NCBI GenBank assembly: GCA_047967505.1
Contig: CM106538.1
Reading direction: 5' to 3' (one strand)
DNA from: Dipteris shenzhenensis
Taxonomy: Eukaryota; Polypodiophyta; Polypodiopsida; Gleicheniales
Length of the DNA: 64,000 nucleotides
Each line of letters opens with the position of its first letter. Positions within the stretch are counted from its first letter, which is position 1. The position numbers were made by a program, and so were the translations under genes. The notes under the pieces were generated by a model. It ran no database searches and was not told the origin of the DNA. It saw only the letters and a program-made list of their open reading frames with translations. This document shows, piece after piece, positions 22,687 to 34,394 of this stretch.

Positions 22687-23689
22687 AGCGCCATGGGAGA
22701 TGAATGTTGATGCTTTTGATCTCTCACTTGACGAACTCGTAACTGCTTGGTTTATGACCTAACCCGACGCTATGCTCGGTGAAGATGCTCGCTCTTATAG
22801 TCCTAAGGACAGTGTGCTCGAGTGCAAAACAATGCCAACATATAAAACACTAGGAGGTTGGGGTTAGCTATGGGAGAAGAACCGTGTGATGGCAAGAGAA
22901 CTCCGAGTTAGAAACACACTTAAACAATGAAGTATACACAACAGTATTGAACATAATAGAGAACCAATTGCTCGTTCACTTCTATTGCATCACACTGGGT
23001 CTATTGTAGACTGATTGTGGCCATGGCATCAATGGCAAACAACTAAGTACATTATAATACATGTAGGGATATAGTATCTATGGACAAATTAAAGCTTCAT
23101 GCTTAACAGCGACTACTAGTCCACAAGGACACAAGCAAGGACAACTGAGGGGAGATGTTAGCCTTGGGGTTAGGCTAACAAGCATGTGCTCACTGAGGGT
23201 CGAAAGCGGTGGTGTTGGTTGAGCACCCATTTTGTAGGATAGGTGCAGTTGATCACGGCAACACACCCAATCGAAGAATGGAGGTTGGTGCAGAGGGGAA
23301 AACAAGAGAGCAGTGTGCCGAGTTCTCTTCCATTCACCTTAGTTGCTAGGATAGGGAGTGTTCTTAGCAAGCCTAGGTGGCTTGGTTGTATCAAGAGAGT
23401 GTGATGGTTAAAGCCTCATGGTTGTCGATGACGCCTTCAATGGATGGCAGGTCGGGGATGAATTGGCTATCAAGATGGATTGGCCTCATTTGCTATTGAA
23501 GTGCAAGGAGGGAAACGTGGTGGCTTTGCTTCATAACATGGCCCCCTCGGTGGCCACAAGAATATATGTTGTTGATATCAACAGGGGGTCAATGAGCTAT
23601 ATACCAATGTCTAGGCTTTGGCTACTATATCTTAGGATGGAACATCAATATCTAGTGTTGTTACAAAATTAGTGTGGTACCTCTGGACC
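22687..23689. other. no recognisable gene
   Basis: The frame at 23,418-23,672 has ordinary composition but no domain I can name. No element ends seen. Confidence 0.4.
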
Positions 23690-23957
23690 TGGCTAACCCG
23701 CTCCTACCACTTCACACTCAAATCCTTGCATAAGTTGTGGATATTATCGCGCATTGTCTTAGCATCCGTTATGTGGCTACTAATTAAATGCTCGAGCTCC
23801 CACCAAATTTTGATGTAGTAGATGGGTAGCTTGACCATAGTAGTAGGCAAAGTACCCATGCAAGAATCAACCTACGATCAGTCTTAAAAATATTGTGCTC
23901 CCTCTGAGCGCACTCCTTGATAGAATGGTTGAACTCTCTGATCGCTTGGTTTTATAC
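23690..23957 (-). pseudogene. downstream half of an ORF split by element G1
   Basis: Reading minus from 23,957, a frame continues the ORF that ends at 31,451 on the other side of G1. When one CGAGA duplication is discounted, the frame runs through the junction with one TAA, then NQAIREFNHSIKECAQ and HNIFKTDRRLILAWVL. Function unknown. Confidence 0.5.
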
Positions 23958-23962
23958 CGAGA
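23958..23962. repeat. target-site duplication CGAGA (left), element G1
   Basis: Identical to 31,446-31,450, directly outside the other LTR. Confidence 0.95.
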
Positions 23963-24833
23963 TGTTATGAGAATTGGAATTATCCCATTAATTTAATCGT
24001 TCAGTATTTAGTTTAGTGAGATCTAGCATTTTTGTCGCACAGCTGATGCATGTGTGCTTCTACATGGTTGGATATACGACTGTGGTGGTTGTATGAGTAT
24101 GTAGCATTGTGTGCACCACTTACGCGATGATGGTATGTGTAGCATGTGTGCACCATATCCATAAGATTTTATTCATGTGTAGCATCAAGTGCACCATGAG
24201 ATGGTATGTGTCGCATGTGTGCACCATTCATCTATGATTTATTGATTTCGCATTACTATAATACTGAAAGGTTGATTGATTGTGGTGATTAATTCCAAGG
24301 TTATCTTATGTTTGTAATATTTCATTACTATTGATTGGCAAATTCAGGGGAAGAGTAATTGATCGAGCGATGGCATCTGGCAAGCATGATCCGCCATATT
24401 TTGGGCACGTAGGCGCAACTCCAGTGATGCGGGGATGAATAAGGCTTATGCCTAATTTTTTATATTACAAAAGCTTATGTACATATTTGAATTTTGGATT
24501 ATTAGTGGCTTGGCTGTGTATAAACTAAAGTTAGAAAAAGCTTTATTTTTAGAAAAAGCCAGCTATTCTAGAAGTTGGATGGGCTTTTTGTAAAATTTGG
24601 TATGGAGGAAAGCACAGAGATTTTTTGTATGATTTTTGCTCAAAAGCTTTTTGGTGAATATACATAAATACATAGGAGGTGGAAGGAGAGCACCACACCT
24701 ATGGGGGGAGATTGTACCCAGCAGGCTTGTTCTGTCTCTTCCGTTTGTGAGTTTTGAGAGTTTGTGCATATTTTCGGAGAGTGTTGCTGTGTTTTTCAAG
24801 GATTTGCAGGTTCTGTGAGATTTTCTCGTTGCA
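23963..24833 (+). repeat. G1 5' LTR
   Basis: Starts TGTTATGAG and ends CTCGTTGCA (TG..CA). Contains four spaced copies of a GTAGCATGTGTGCACC-like motif in the U3 half at about 24,096-24,230. Lacks about 27 bp near 24,052 that the 3' LTR has. Confidence 0.95.
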
Positions 24834-24834
24834 G

Positions 24835-24846
24835 TGGTATCAGAGC
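24835..24846 (+). other. G1 primer-binding site, initiator tRNA-Met
   Basis: TGGTATCAGAGC one base after the LTR end, the canonical site complementary to the 3' end of plant initiator tRNA-Met. Confidence 0.95.
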
Positions 24847-25645
24847 TAGGTTTCATCATCCATAGCACGGGAAGCACACGCACCTCGCGTCCTCAAATAA
24901 GAAACCGCACCATGCATCAGATTGCGGACACTGTATTGCGGACACTGTGCACAAGAGCACAATGAAGCAGCAAAAGCAAACAATGCAGAATGGCTCACAG
25001 GCAGGAGAACATGTGGAAAAAAAAATCACAACAAAAGAAGTTATTTGTACTTAGACAGCAGGTCAAAGATTGTGAATGCACACCCATGCTTGCTCTAAGC
25101 GTACGACAAAGGCAGCGACCAAGGTGTAGTCCTTGGCATACCTAGCACTGAAGGCACCATTGGCTACGTGCGAGGAAGCCTTGGGAGATTGCTCTTAAAA
25201 ACTTCCTAGGAGGTCCTCCATCCCAGTACTATTCTAGCTTAAGTCCCCTTAACAATTGGTGACTATCCACTAGATCAAGTCACTTTTTGTTGCTCTATTC
25301 TTTGAAGTTCCTAGCCATAAAGATATCCTTCAAGGCAATAGTGCAAACAAGGGAGCAACCCAACAGATTTTGGAAGAGGAGAATCTCAAAAAAACAAAAA
25401 ACAAAACAAAAGCAAGTGTTCACAAGAGCAGGAGGCAGTCTACAAGTGCTATCGGACACAAGCTTTGCTTTGTACCTTACAACGTGGATTCACTTGTTGG
25501 AATCGTGTGAGTTTGAGAGCTCACAGAGATACTATTCGACAAATAGCCACTTTCAAAGCTTGGAAACCGAATTGAGATAAGTCTTCTGTTTGTGTGTATT
25601 TCCTTTCATAGTGATTTCTTCTTTGCACCGTGCACATACTTAACT
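24847..25645 (+). other. G1 untranslated leader
   Basis: About 800 bp between primer site and Gag. Short frames here (such as 25,287-25,580) have no Gag features. Confidence 0.6.
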
Positions 25646-26973
25646 ATGTCTGGAAGGCGTATTCCATCAGAGATAGGTTATCCTCAAGATCTACATCATG
25701 ATGAGGATGTGGAAAATGATCACCATCAGTTAAGAAGAAGCTCAACACTGATGACACTTACTAAGGAAGAATAGCGAGAACGCTATCAGCATGAGAAGCA
25801 ACAACGTCAAGAGATTGAAGATGCTCTATGCCAAGTGATGACAACTTGGAAGCCACCAATATCGATTGAGGACGAGGAACCTATGCATGCATCAGATTCA
25901 CTAGATGCATGGAACCATCATGCACGGGACCTTGAGCAAGAACTCGAGTACATGCGCAACATGTGCGACACACATAAAGCCAATAAAGAATGCGCAAATC
26001 GAGTGTTAAAAGAGATGACTGAAGTCACAAAGAAGCGTATGAAGGATAGAGATGATGAAAAAGTGAAAGCAGCAAATCATCAGACACCAGTGATAGTGAG
26101 CCTGGAAGAAGTAAGACAATACATCAAAGGAAGAAGAAGCGACATGTGAAGACTTCACTGCAATGACATCATGACACTACTCCTTCACATGAGTCCAGCG
26201 ATGAAGACAACGTGGGAAAGGCCATCTTGAAAGCACTCAAGCTTCATGATAAGAAGAAGTCTAGTAAGATTAATTGCAAAACTTTTTCTTTTCCAAAATA
26301 TGATGGTAAAAGAGATGGACAAGCTTTACTTGCGTGGATTAGTTCTTTCAATCAATACTTTTTGGGAGAGTGGTATGAAGAGATCGAGAAGGTAAAACTT
26401 GCTGCTATGAGTCACATGACAAGCACTGCACAATTATGGTGGAGTGTGGTTGCCAAAAGCACTCATGTTCCAAAGACATGGGAAGCATTTAAAGATAAAA
26501 TCAAGAAGCACTTCCTACCTACACAGTTTGAAGAGGATACTCGTAGGCAATGGCAAAGATTGAGGCAGTTAGATGATGAGAGTGTGGATGCATACAACGA
26601 GAAATATATTTCCTCTCTACTTCAATTGCAAACCATTGAGAAAGTGTCCCGAAAGGAGCAATGTCGTACCTTTGTTGAGGGTTTATGCCGTACTATTCGT
26701 GCTGATGTTCGTATGCTTTGACCATCTACAGCTTCTGATGCTATGGATTTGGCATTAGAGTCAGAAAGAAAGTAGGGAAGAAGCTTTGCTACTTGCACCC
26801 CTCGAGCAAAGAAGCATACTTCATACTTTAAGTAGGAGGGTGTAAGTGGAAAAGTTAGCAGATATGATGGTAAGTCTAATTGGAAACATACTAAGTCACG
26901 TATTAATCAAAGAACCAAAGAACTTGTCACATGTTATGAATGCAAAGAGAAGGGACACTACTCTTATGAATGT
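25646..26973 (+). pseudogene. G1 Gag (capsid plus zinc knuckle), broken
   Basis: Begins MSGRRIPSEIGYPQD. A TAG at 25,772 is followed in frame by a helical N-terminal domain (LEQELEYMRNMCDTHK). A frameshift near 26,149-26,212 leads to a typical Retrotrans_gag capsid domain (KLAAMSHMTSTAQLWW, then WEAFKDKIKKHFLP and LRQLDDESVDAYNEKY). TGA at 26,719 and further TAGs follow. The knuckle CYECKEKGHYSYEC at 26,932-26,973 is an intact CX2CX4HX4C. Gag would package element RNA; this copy cannot be translated. Confidence 0.85.
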
Positions 26974-27199
26974 CCAAAGAATCCACTTGCTACACACAAG
27001 ATAGGTACCCAAGCAAAGAATGCTACCAACAATAATGGAGGCAATGGAGGGAGAACCAATGGATGTACCAACGGTGATAGTCAGCGCAACAACTCCACAC
27101 GGATCAACTACATTGATGATGGATCCCATGATAAATATTTCAAGCAAGAGGGCGAGGATTAGGACAACGACACTGAAGATGCCGACTACACCCCTTCAG

Positions 27200-27630
27200 G
27201 TAAGTGTTATTCAGGTAAAAGTGCATCTTATTTTTGTACTTCTTTGTTACATATGATTGCACTATTGCACGAAAAAGAACATAGTGTCTAATTTGATGAT
27301 GGAAGCACCCATGATTTCATTTTACAACGTTTAGTTGAAAAGTTAGGGCTCGCAACCATCAAAACAAAATATAAAGTCAAATCAGCTTTTCAAGGATCGA
27401 ATTATAATTGTTTGCAAATGGTTAAGGATCTTGAGGTGACTTTAAGGCCATTAGTTGAGAGCTGTGATTTCTTAGTGGCTCCTTTACATGAGCAAGATCT
27501 CATTCTAGGGATGCCCTAGCACGCCAATCATAATGCCAAACTTGATTATCTCGAACGCACCATTATTATGACTCAAGGCACTAAGACTATGACTCTAGAA
27601 TGTGACAAGAATGTTCCCTCTTAGCCTATA
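27200..27630 (+). pseudogene. G1 protease, broken
   Basis: Active-site region FDDGSTHDF at about 27,292 (Asp-Asp-Gly in place of the usual Asp-Ser/Thr-Gly). The later strand LILGMP is followed by TAG where Trp is normal. Retropepsin would cleave the polyprotein. Confidence 0.75.
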
Positions 27631-28690
27631 TTGTCACATACCCAAGCTAAAAGAGCTTTGCACAAACGTGAGAAGACATATCTGGTTATGGTCAATAAGA
27701 TTGAGGCTAGTCTTGAGACTAAGAAAACTAAGCAAGAGCCTTTGGATCCTTTTCTAGCTACCTACGATGACTGCTTTATGGAAGACTTACCCCCTGGCCT
27801 AGCTCAATCTAGACCTGAGGATCATAAGATTGACCTTATCCCAGGTAGCGCACCACCATGTAAATCACCATATAGACACAATCCTACTGAGCAGCAAGAG
27901 ATTCTATTCCAAATAGAAGATCCTTTGGCTAGAGGCCTAATTTGACCTAGTAGCTCACCATTTGGGGACCTGTTCTTCTTGTCAAGAAGAAAAATGGAAC
28001 TTTTCAAATGTGCATCAATTATCGTGCCTTAAATAAAATCACAGTGAAAAATCGATACCCCATTCCGAGAGTTGATGATCTACTCAACAAGTTGAAAGGA
28101 TCCACAATCTTTAGTAAGATCGATCTTAAGTCATGATATCATCAAGTGAGAGTGATCGAGCCCAATATTTTCAAGACTGCTTTTAGAACCCAAACTGTTC
28201 ACTATGAATTTCTTATTATGCCTTTTGGATTGACCAATGCACCTGCCACATTTAGTCAGATGATGAATCGTATCTTCCTACCCTATCAAGACTTTGTGGT
28301 AGTTTTCTTTGATGATATCATGATTTATAGCAAGCGTCGAGAGGAATATGAGAAACACTTGGATCATATTCTCTCTCTTACATGAGAACCAACTGTATGC
28401 CAACCTAGAGAAAAGTTCTTTTTCCCAGCTTGAAATTGAATATCTTAGACACATTGTTTCATTTGAAGGCATTCAAGTAGATCCCAAGAAGGTAGAAGTG
28501 ATAGTAAACTGGCCATAGCCTAAAGATATCCATGAGTTAGGATCTTTTCTAGGTTTGTGTAGTTTCTATCACAAATTTGTTAGAAAATTTGCACACAAGG
28601 CACATCCATTGATCGAACTACTACGTAAGACTCGTGCTTTTTAACGACTTAATGGTGCAATGACACACACACTAGTTTTGACCACGCTAG
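27631..28690 (+). pseudogene. G1 reverse transcriptase, broken
   Basis: The linker DHKIDLIPGS precedes RT. RT motifs: LI(stop)[35 protein letters not shown](stop)[17 protein letters not shown] and the catalytic FFDDIMIYS near 28,303-28,330. A frameshift near 28,385 is followed by thumb and connection sequence with more stops. Both catalytic Asp of the FFDD box are kept. Confidence 0.9.
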
Positions 28691-29057
28691 ACTTTACAAG
28701 ACCCTTCTTTGTCATGGTCACACTGATGCTAGTGGACAGGGTTTTGGGGCTGCGCTCATGCAAGATAACCATCCAATTGCATTCGAGTCACATAAATTAA
28801 AACCAGCAGAGCTAAACTATTCCATGTATGATAAAGAATTAGCCACTGTGGTGCATGCCCTTGAACTCTGGAAACACTATCTTATGGGTTCCGAGCTACT
28901 CATTGAGACTGATCACCAGATTCTTAGACATCTCCTTACTCAGCTGGTGATCTCGGATCGGCACATTAAATGGGCTGCCTTTATTGACATCTTTAAATCG
29001 ATGATCCAATATCAACCAGGCAAAGACAATGTAGTTGCCGATGCACTAAGCCATTGA
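28691..29057 (+). pseudogene. G1 RNase H, partly open
   Basis: HPIAFESHKLKPAELNYS, YDKELATVVHALELWKHYL, LIETDHQILRHLL and GKDNVVADALSH are the RNase H blocks that follow RT in gypsy elements. Open from 28,758 to 29,057; the N-terminal Asp region is frameshifted. Confidence 0.85.
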
Positions 29058-29239
29058 CCTAGCATAAATAATATCTCAATCATCGAGGGAGACCCTTTCG
29101 AGCCTATGAAGGCAGACTATCCTACTGATCAAGACTTTTCAAAATTTTGGTATAAGATTAAGCAAGCTAATAGCACCCCTATGGCCTCATATTCCATTCA
29201 TAATGACTATTTATTCTACAAAAAGCGCTTGTGTGTCAC

Positions 29240-30370
29240 TGCACCATTTTGACACGGTACTAGAAGAGGTACATCAGCCACCCCACATGGGACATAGACG
29301 CATCACTGCTACGTATTAGACTATAATTCAAGATTTTTTTTTGCTTAAGCTTAAAGTTGATGTTGCAACTTATGCTGCACAATGTCTTATTTGTCGAAAA
29401 GTCGAGAGCTACAAGGGCAAATATCAAGGTTTACTTATGCCTTTACCAATTCCTAATGGCCCATGGGAGCAGATTTCTATGGACTTTATTACTGGTGGAT
29501 TTCCTACGACTAGCTCAAGTTTTGATATGATTTGGACTATCATTGATAGATTTAGCAAGCAGGCTTACTTTATTCCTTGTAAGAATACCTTGACTGCAGT
29601 TCAAGCTGCTCATTTGTTAATCAAGCACATCTTTATACACCATGGCCTTCCAAAAGTAATCATGTCAGACTGAGATAGTAAATTTTGTAGTAACTTCTAG
29701 ACTGCACTCTTTGACAATCTTGGTACGAAGTTAGATTTTTCCACTGCTTTTCATCCCGAATCTAATGGCCAAACCGAGGTCACACAAAATACTATTTGTG
29801 ACATGTTACATGCTTACATGTCTAGTCAGCCAGGCAAATAGGACAAATTTATACACATATTACAATTTGCCTACAACAACATTAAGCACTCTGCTACAGG
29901 TAAATCTCCATTCCAAATTGTCTATGGAAAGACCATTCCTACTCCATTGACCCCCTTAAGCACCAAGTAGAGGCTGCTGATCGATTTACTGAAGATTTCT
30001 CTAGCATTTTGGCTACTGTAAAAAAGAATATCGAGCATGCTCAAGCTGTGTATACTACACGTGTAAACAAGGGTAGAAAGAAAGTTTTATTTGTTGAAGG
30101 TGACCTAGTCATGTTACGTATTAAGAAGCGCACACTTAAGAGTATTGAGACACACACTGTAGTTAAGTTTACTCCTAAATCCTATTGTCCCTTTAAAGTT
30201 TTGGAGCGCATTAATGACAATGCCTATCGGCTCGAATTACCACCCGATTGGAAAATCCATAATTCTTTTCATGTGCACCTCTTGAAACCTTTCCATGGAG
30301 ACCCACCAGTTCGACCTCTTTTAGATGATGCACCGTTGCTTCAAGGAGAGACCCAGCTCTTAGAGCCAGA
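29240..30370 (+). pseudogene. G1 integrase, broken
   Basis: The zinc-finger tail CLICRKVESYKGK is present (the His pair upstream is disrupted), followed by the catalytic core (WEQISMDFITG, IIDRFSKQAYFIPC, HHGLPKVIMSD, HPESNGQTE). TGA and TAG interrupt it at 29,672, about 29,697 and about 29,839, where Arg or Trp is standard. The C-terminal SH3-like segment (CPFKVLERINDNAYRLELPP, FHVHLLKPFHGD) is open at 30,009-30,374. Confidence 0.85.
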
Positions 30371-30532
30371 CTAGATCATTGATAAACAAATCACTTAAAT
30401 GAGATGTGGAAACTCGTATCCTATTTATCTAGTTACATTTAAGAACCACCCCATTGAGGATGCTAAGTGGATGCCCGAGCAATATTTTCGCCAATACCCT
30501 GATTTATTGACTACTTTTTTGTCATGCAATTG
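30371..30532 (+). pseudogene. G1 chromodomain remnant
   Basis: After the integrase tail and two stops, IYLVTFKNHPIEDAKWMPEQ followed by YPDLL matches the second half of a chromodomain (YLVKWK...TWEP.E). In chromoviruses this module steers integration to marked chromatin. Confidence 0.7.
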
Positions 30533-30549
30533 AGGGCAATTGCGATTTC

Positions 30550-30561
30550 AAGTAAGAGGGA
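30550..30561 (+). other. G1 polypurine tract
   Basis: Purine-rich AAGTAAGAGGGA directly before the TG of the 3' LTR; primes plus-strand DNA. Confidence 0.75.
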
Positions 30562-31445
30562 TGTTACGAGAATCAGAATTATCCCATTAATTTAATCCTT
30601 CACTATTTAGTTTAGTGAGATCTAGCATTTTTATCGCGCAGCTGATGCATGTGTGCTCGCTGTTCCATAGTGATGCATGGTGCTCCTACATGGCTGGATA
30701 TACGGCTGTGGCAGCTGTACGAGTGTGTAGCATTGTGTGTACCATTTATGCAATGACAATATGTGTAGCATGTGTGCACCATCCGTACAATTTTATTCAT
30801 GTGTAGCATTAGGTGCACCATGAGATGGTATGTGTCGCATGTGTGCACCATTCATCTGTGATTTATTGATTTCGCATTACTATAATACAGAAAGGTTGAT
30901 TGATTGTGGTGATTAATTCCAAGGTTATCTTATGTTTGTAATATTTCATTACTATTGATCATGTGAATTCAGGGAAAAAGTAATTGATCGGGCGATGGCA
31001 TCTGGCAAGCATAATCCGCCATATTTTGGGCATGTAGGTGCAACTCTAGTGATGCGGTGATAAATAAGGCTTATGCCTAATTTTTGATATTACAAAAGCT
31101 TATGTACATATTTAAAATTTGGATTATTAGTGGCTTGGCTAAGTGTATGAACTAAAGTTAAAGAAAGCTTTATTTTTAGCAGCTATTCTAGAAGGTGGAT
31201 GGGCTTTTTGTAAAATCGTGTATGGAGGAAAGCACATAGGTTTTTTGTATGGTTTTTGCTCGGAAGCTTTTTGGTAAAATATGCATAAATACATGGGAGG
31301 TTGAAGGAGAGCACCACACCTATGGGGGGAGATTGTACCCAATAGGCTTGTTCTATCTCTTTCGTTTGTGAGTTTGTGCATAATTTCAAAGAGTGTTGCT
31401 ATGTTTTTCAAGAATTTGCAAGTTCCATGAGCGTTTCACGTCGCA
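30562..31445 (+). repeat. G1 3' LTR
   Basis: Starts TGTTACGAG and ends ACGTCGCA. Carries the extra segment (about 30,660-30,686) missing from the 5' LTR. Confidence 0.95.
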
Positions 31446-31450
31446 CGAGA
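31446..31450. repeat. target-site duplication CGAGA (right), element G1
   Basis: Matches 23,958-23,962 exactly. Confidence 0.95.
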
Positions 31451-31706
31451 TGATTGGCTGTATAGGTTTTAAAACCTCTTGGTGCATAGAGTGTGAGGGA
31501 GCAAAAATTTTGGCTGCTTCAATTTGAAGATCAACCCCATAATGGATGGGCATCTCCTCCCTAACCAAAATGCGATGCAAAACTTTCATGGTGGGAACTG
31601 CAAAGGGTAGATCCTCAACTGGCACAATGGGCTCGACTTTTGCCATTTGCTCCATCTGCAACTCTTTGTCTACCATCTCTGCTACCAAAAATGGGACCTG
31701 CTAAAA
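31451..31706 (-). pseudogene. upstream half of an ORF split by G1
   Basis: Minus-strand frame with MVDKELQMEQMAKVEPIVPV, then LHRILVREEMPIHYGVDLQI and ending HQEVLKPIQPII at the G1 insertion point. It continues in the same frame at 23,957 and downward, with one TAA (Gln expected) at the seam. Moderately charged, no family recognised. Further upstream (to about 31,930) frames are broken. Confidence 0.5.
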
Positions 31707-32183
31707 TTGGAGTTTGTTCGTGTTACCTACTCAATACTCACTGCTCAGCCTATGGAGAGCAGCATAAGAAGAGTTTGTGCTATGATCCCTTCTACTCCCT
31801 TTGTTTGTGAGGCACCTCCCCCCACCATGGAGTTCTGGCCTAAGGTGCCCACTTGCTCGCTTGGAATAGAAGGACAAAGCCGATTTGGCCATTAGCACCG
31901 TCATTATCTGGTGGTTGTCAGCATGCATGAAGAAGGCTTTAGCAATATTGAAACGAAGAATGTCACCTATCCTAAGTAACTAACAAACGAGGAATACGAT
32001 TTACCAACAATAGTGATCTTCAACTCCAATGCCCATCCTAATACATCCCATTTGTGCCACACTGCTCTACTAATCTTAACCACCCATCTTCTTCCCCCCT
32101 TAACACTTACCTCAATTTTCCTCATCCCTCCACTTCTTCTGTCTCCACAACCCTCCTCCTCGCAACCCTCTACAAGCACACAA

Positions 32184-32908
32184 TGGAGCCACCTCTAGGA
32201 CAATCTCAAGATTATCCCATTGAGTTCATTCCTGAGTAGGTCCACACCATACTCTACCCAACCTTCATCCAAGTGGAACCCCTTCCACACGACTCAATCT
32301 TAGCTAAGATGGACCACTTACCAATTGAAGGGCAGGATCAAATCAAAGAAATGCCTCTCGAAGGCCCCAAGTGGTATTGGGTGCTGCACAAGTGCAAACT
32401 ATTTGAAGACATTACGAATCTTAGTGTGTGGAAGGGCAACCTACAAAGCTTTGACTTAAAGGATGTGGACATTATGGAAGTTCGGTCCCTGACCACTTTT
32501 ATAGAGAAGATCTTTCGAAAGTGGTAAGCCACAAATACACCAAATACTAGAGGCAGATACACAGATCCCAATCCCATCAATGACACAGATTTGGGAGTAG
32601 ATCTAGCTTGGAGGATTCCTTTCTTAAAGCAGCCAAAATATTGGTAGATGTATTATAATGCCTACAAGGACCATCGTATCCACCCAACCTATATGCCTTT
32701 TCGCTGCCGCTGTCATTGGAAATGGGGTCTATTTCGATTGATCCAAGAGAGAGACCCTAATGTGGTCTATAATTTCCCATGCTTTGACTTTTCATCGAAG
32801 GGGGACACTACATATGGTTTCACCTATCAAATGAAAAATTTTATTGACATGTGTGTAGAGGTTCCAAATCGTGCAGTCATCACATCAATCCACTTTTTTG
32901 ATTGCTAA
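32184..32908 (+). pseudogene. decayed ORF, 241 codons in one frame with three stops
   Basis: One plus-strand frame from ATG 32,184 carries MEPPLGQSQDYPIEFIPE, TAG (32,237), then MEPLPHDSILAKMDHLP and GPKWYWVLHKCKLFEDI, TAA (32,525), TAG (32,645), then MYYNAYKDHRIHPTYMPF and CRCHWKWGLFRLIQERD. All three stops are one C-to-T change from Gln codons. The aromatic-rich middle looks like a folded domain I do not recognise. Probably a multi-copy element gene. Confidence 0.45.
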
Positions 32909-33419
32909 CCATTTTGCTCTGCAACATCACCAAATGAGCTCCCATCATTGAAGAACAATAGTTAAAGATCTGCCACGAGTTAGTCTTTGATCCAGATGAA
33001 GGACCCTCCTACAAGCAAGTAATCCACATGTACCTCCAAAAGCACAAGCTTTTCATGCTCATCACATACAAACTTTTGAGGACATGCATGACACTTATTT
33101 CTGGGAGCCCTATTTTTCCATTTTGAAGATCTCCCAGTGACTACTTGACCAACATTCCCTTGTCCAAGCAACACAATCTTCTAGCCTACTTAGGACATCT
33201 TGATCCAAGGATGGATCAACTACAGAAAGGGGGGCATGTTAACACATGGGTTAACATCGTCACATTGTGTATCTTCCTGCAAACTCTTATAAGTAAGTGC
33301 AATGTGCTCATGAATCTTGTTAGAAGATGCCTTGGAGCCTTAGCGGCCCAAGAGAAATATAATTCGAGGAATAAGATAGTAGCATGATAGGTTGCCCTTC
33401 CCTTTAAATGGTGACTTAT
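32909..33419. other. no recognisable gene
   Basis: Possibly the further decayed end of the previous ORF; no open frame of note. Confidence 0.35.
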
Positions 33420-33544
33420 GTAAAAGGCCAAAAGTCAAACTTTGGTCTTCCGTTGTTATGAGTGTTGTCTACGCTCTTCTTGCTCTTGCCTTTGTGAATG
33501 CCTCTTAACCCCCCTTCCCCTATTTTGCTTTGTTCTCCCCACTC

Positions 33545-33640
33545 CCCTCCCTCTTCTTCTCCCTCTGCCTCTCCCTCTCCCTCTCCCTCTCCCTCTTCCA
33601 TCTCCCCTCTCCCTTTCCCCCTTCTTCTCATGAGAATTCA
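33545..33640 (+). repeat. pyrimidine tract with CCCTCT repeat
   Basis: CTCCCT hexamers repeat without break at about 33,564-33,597 inside a longer C/T-rich tract. Confidence 0.9.
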
Positions 33641-33755
33641 CATTGCAACAACTCTGACGGCCTGTATGTGCTTGCATTGCTTCCACAAGGAGTCACAGAG
33701 TAGGAGGCTCCATCGACATTCCTCCAAGGTCCCCATGCCAGAGGCTACACATTTT

Positions 33756-33773
33756 TGGCACCATTGCCAGGGA
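33756..33773 (+). other. decayed tRNA-Asp primer site (Athila/Tat type)
   Basis: TGGCACCATTGCCAGGGA differs from the site complementary to plant tRNA-Asp (TGGCGCCGTTGCCGGGGA) at three positions, each the G of a CpG turned to A. The preceding sequence would be the end of a 5' LTR (..GGCTACA at 33,749) and the element body would extend right, where I find no readable Gag. Confidence 0.6.
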
Positions 33774-34256
33774 ATTAGAGGTATGCTCTTGCTTGCATGT
33801 GCTTATTCTGTTATCTCCCATTGAATTAGAGGCTAGGTGAAAAGTGGTTGGTTTTGGTATTTTGAGAGAGGAATGAGCTGAGAAAAATAGAAAAGCGAGT
33901 GAGAAGGAATGTAGGTAGTCATTTCAAGATAGTCTTTTATGCTTTTGAGGTTTTCAAGGTGTACCAATCTAGGAAAAGGTAGAAAAGCTGAAACGTGATG
34001 ATTGGGTGTGTGTTTTAAGGTCTTGGGAATGACAAGTAGTCCCTTTTTGGAAGAAAACACTCTATTTTTCTCTAAACATGCTTGTTTTTGTTGTTTTTTG
34101 TTCTTTCTTGTTGCTTCATGTTTGTAAGTAGGTAGAGTAGCTTGAAAAGTACTCCCTAAGCACTCCAAACACTGCACAGAAGCCATAGAAGCTCTCAAAA
34201 TTCTAGAATTTTCATAGGTAATAGAGTATGGGAGAGACATGTTGGGTTATCCTAAC
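33774..34256. other. no recognisable gene
   Basis: Would be the leader of the Athila-like element if 33,756 is a primer site; nothing readable. Confidence 0.35.
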
Positions 34257-34394
34257 CCACTATGGGAGCTATGCAAACACGAACGGTCCACAGCTGTACG
34301 AGGCTCCTACTCCATGCTAATCCTTGTGGGATCTATGCAAGCACAAACAGTCTAGATGTGTAAGAGGCTCCATCAACATTCCTCCAAGATCCCA
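34257..34394 (+). repeat. two decayed units also present at 33,690-33,745
   Basis: TATGGGAGCTATGCAAACAC..GAGGCTCC and TGTGGGATCTATGCAAGCAC..GAGGCTCC are tandem, about 65 bp apart. The second ends in AGAGGCTCCATCAACATTCC, matching the segment just left of the tRNA-Asp site. Possibly LTR pieces of one family. Confidence 0.55.

Larger units (their letters stand above)
23963..31445 (+). mobile_element. element G1: complete but dead Ty3/gypsy chromovirus
   Basis: Full structure: LTR 23,963-24,833, primer site, Gag, protease, RT, RNase H, integrase, chromodomain remnant, polypurine tract, LTR 30,562-31,445, with CGAGA on both sides. Pol order (PR-RT-RH-IN) and the C-terminal chromodomain-like segment place it among plant chromoviruses. 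The coding region carries more than a dozen stops, mostly TAG or TGA where Gln, Arg or Trp is expected. The LTRs differ at about 7 of the first 95 positions and by a roughly 27-bp indel, so it is an old insertion. Confidence 0.95.

Noticed and set aside
24835-24846. tRNA gene fragment (also at 50,130, 61,766 and 63,473)
   Set aside because: Only the 12-base complement of initiator tRNA-Met at an LTR boundary, so these are primer sites. No cloverleaf was found in the window.
33135-33631. Pro/Leu- and Glu/Gly-rich frames near 33.5 kb
   Set aside because: Caused by the CCCTCT repeat.
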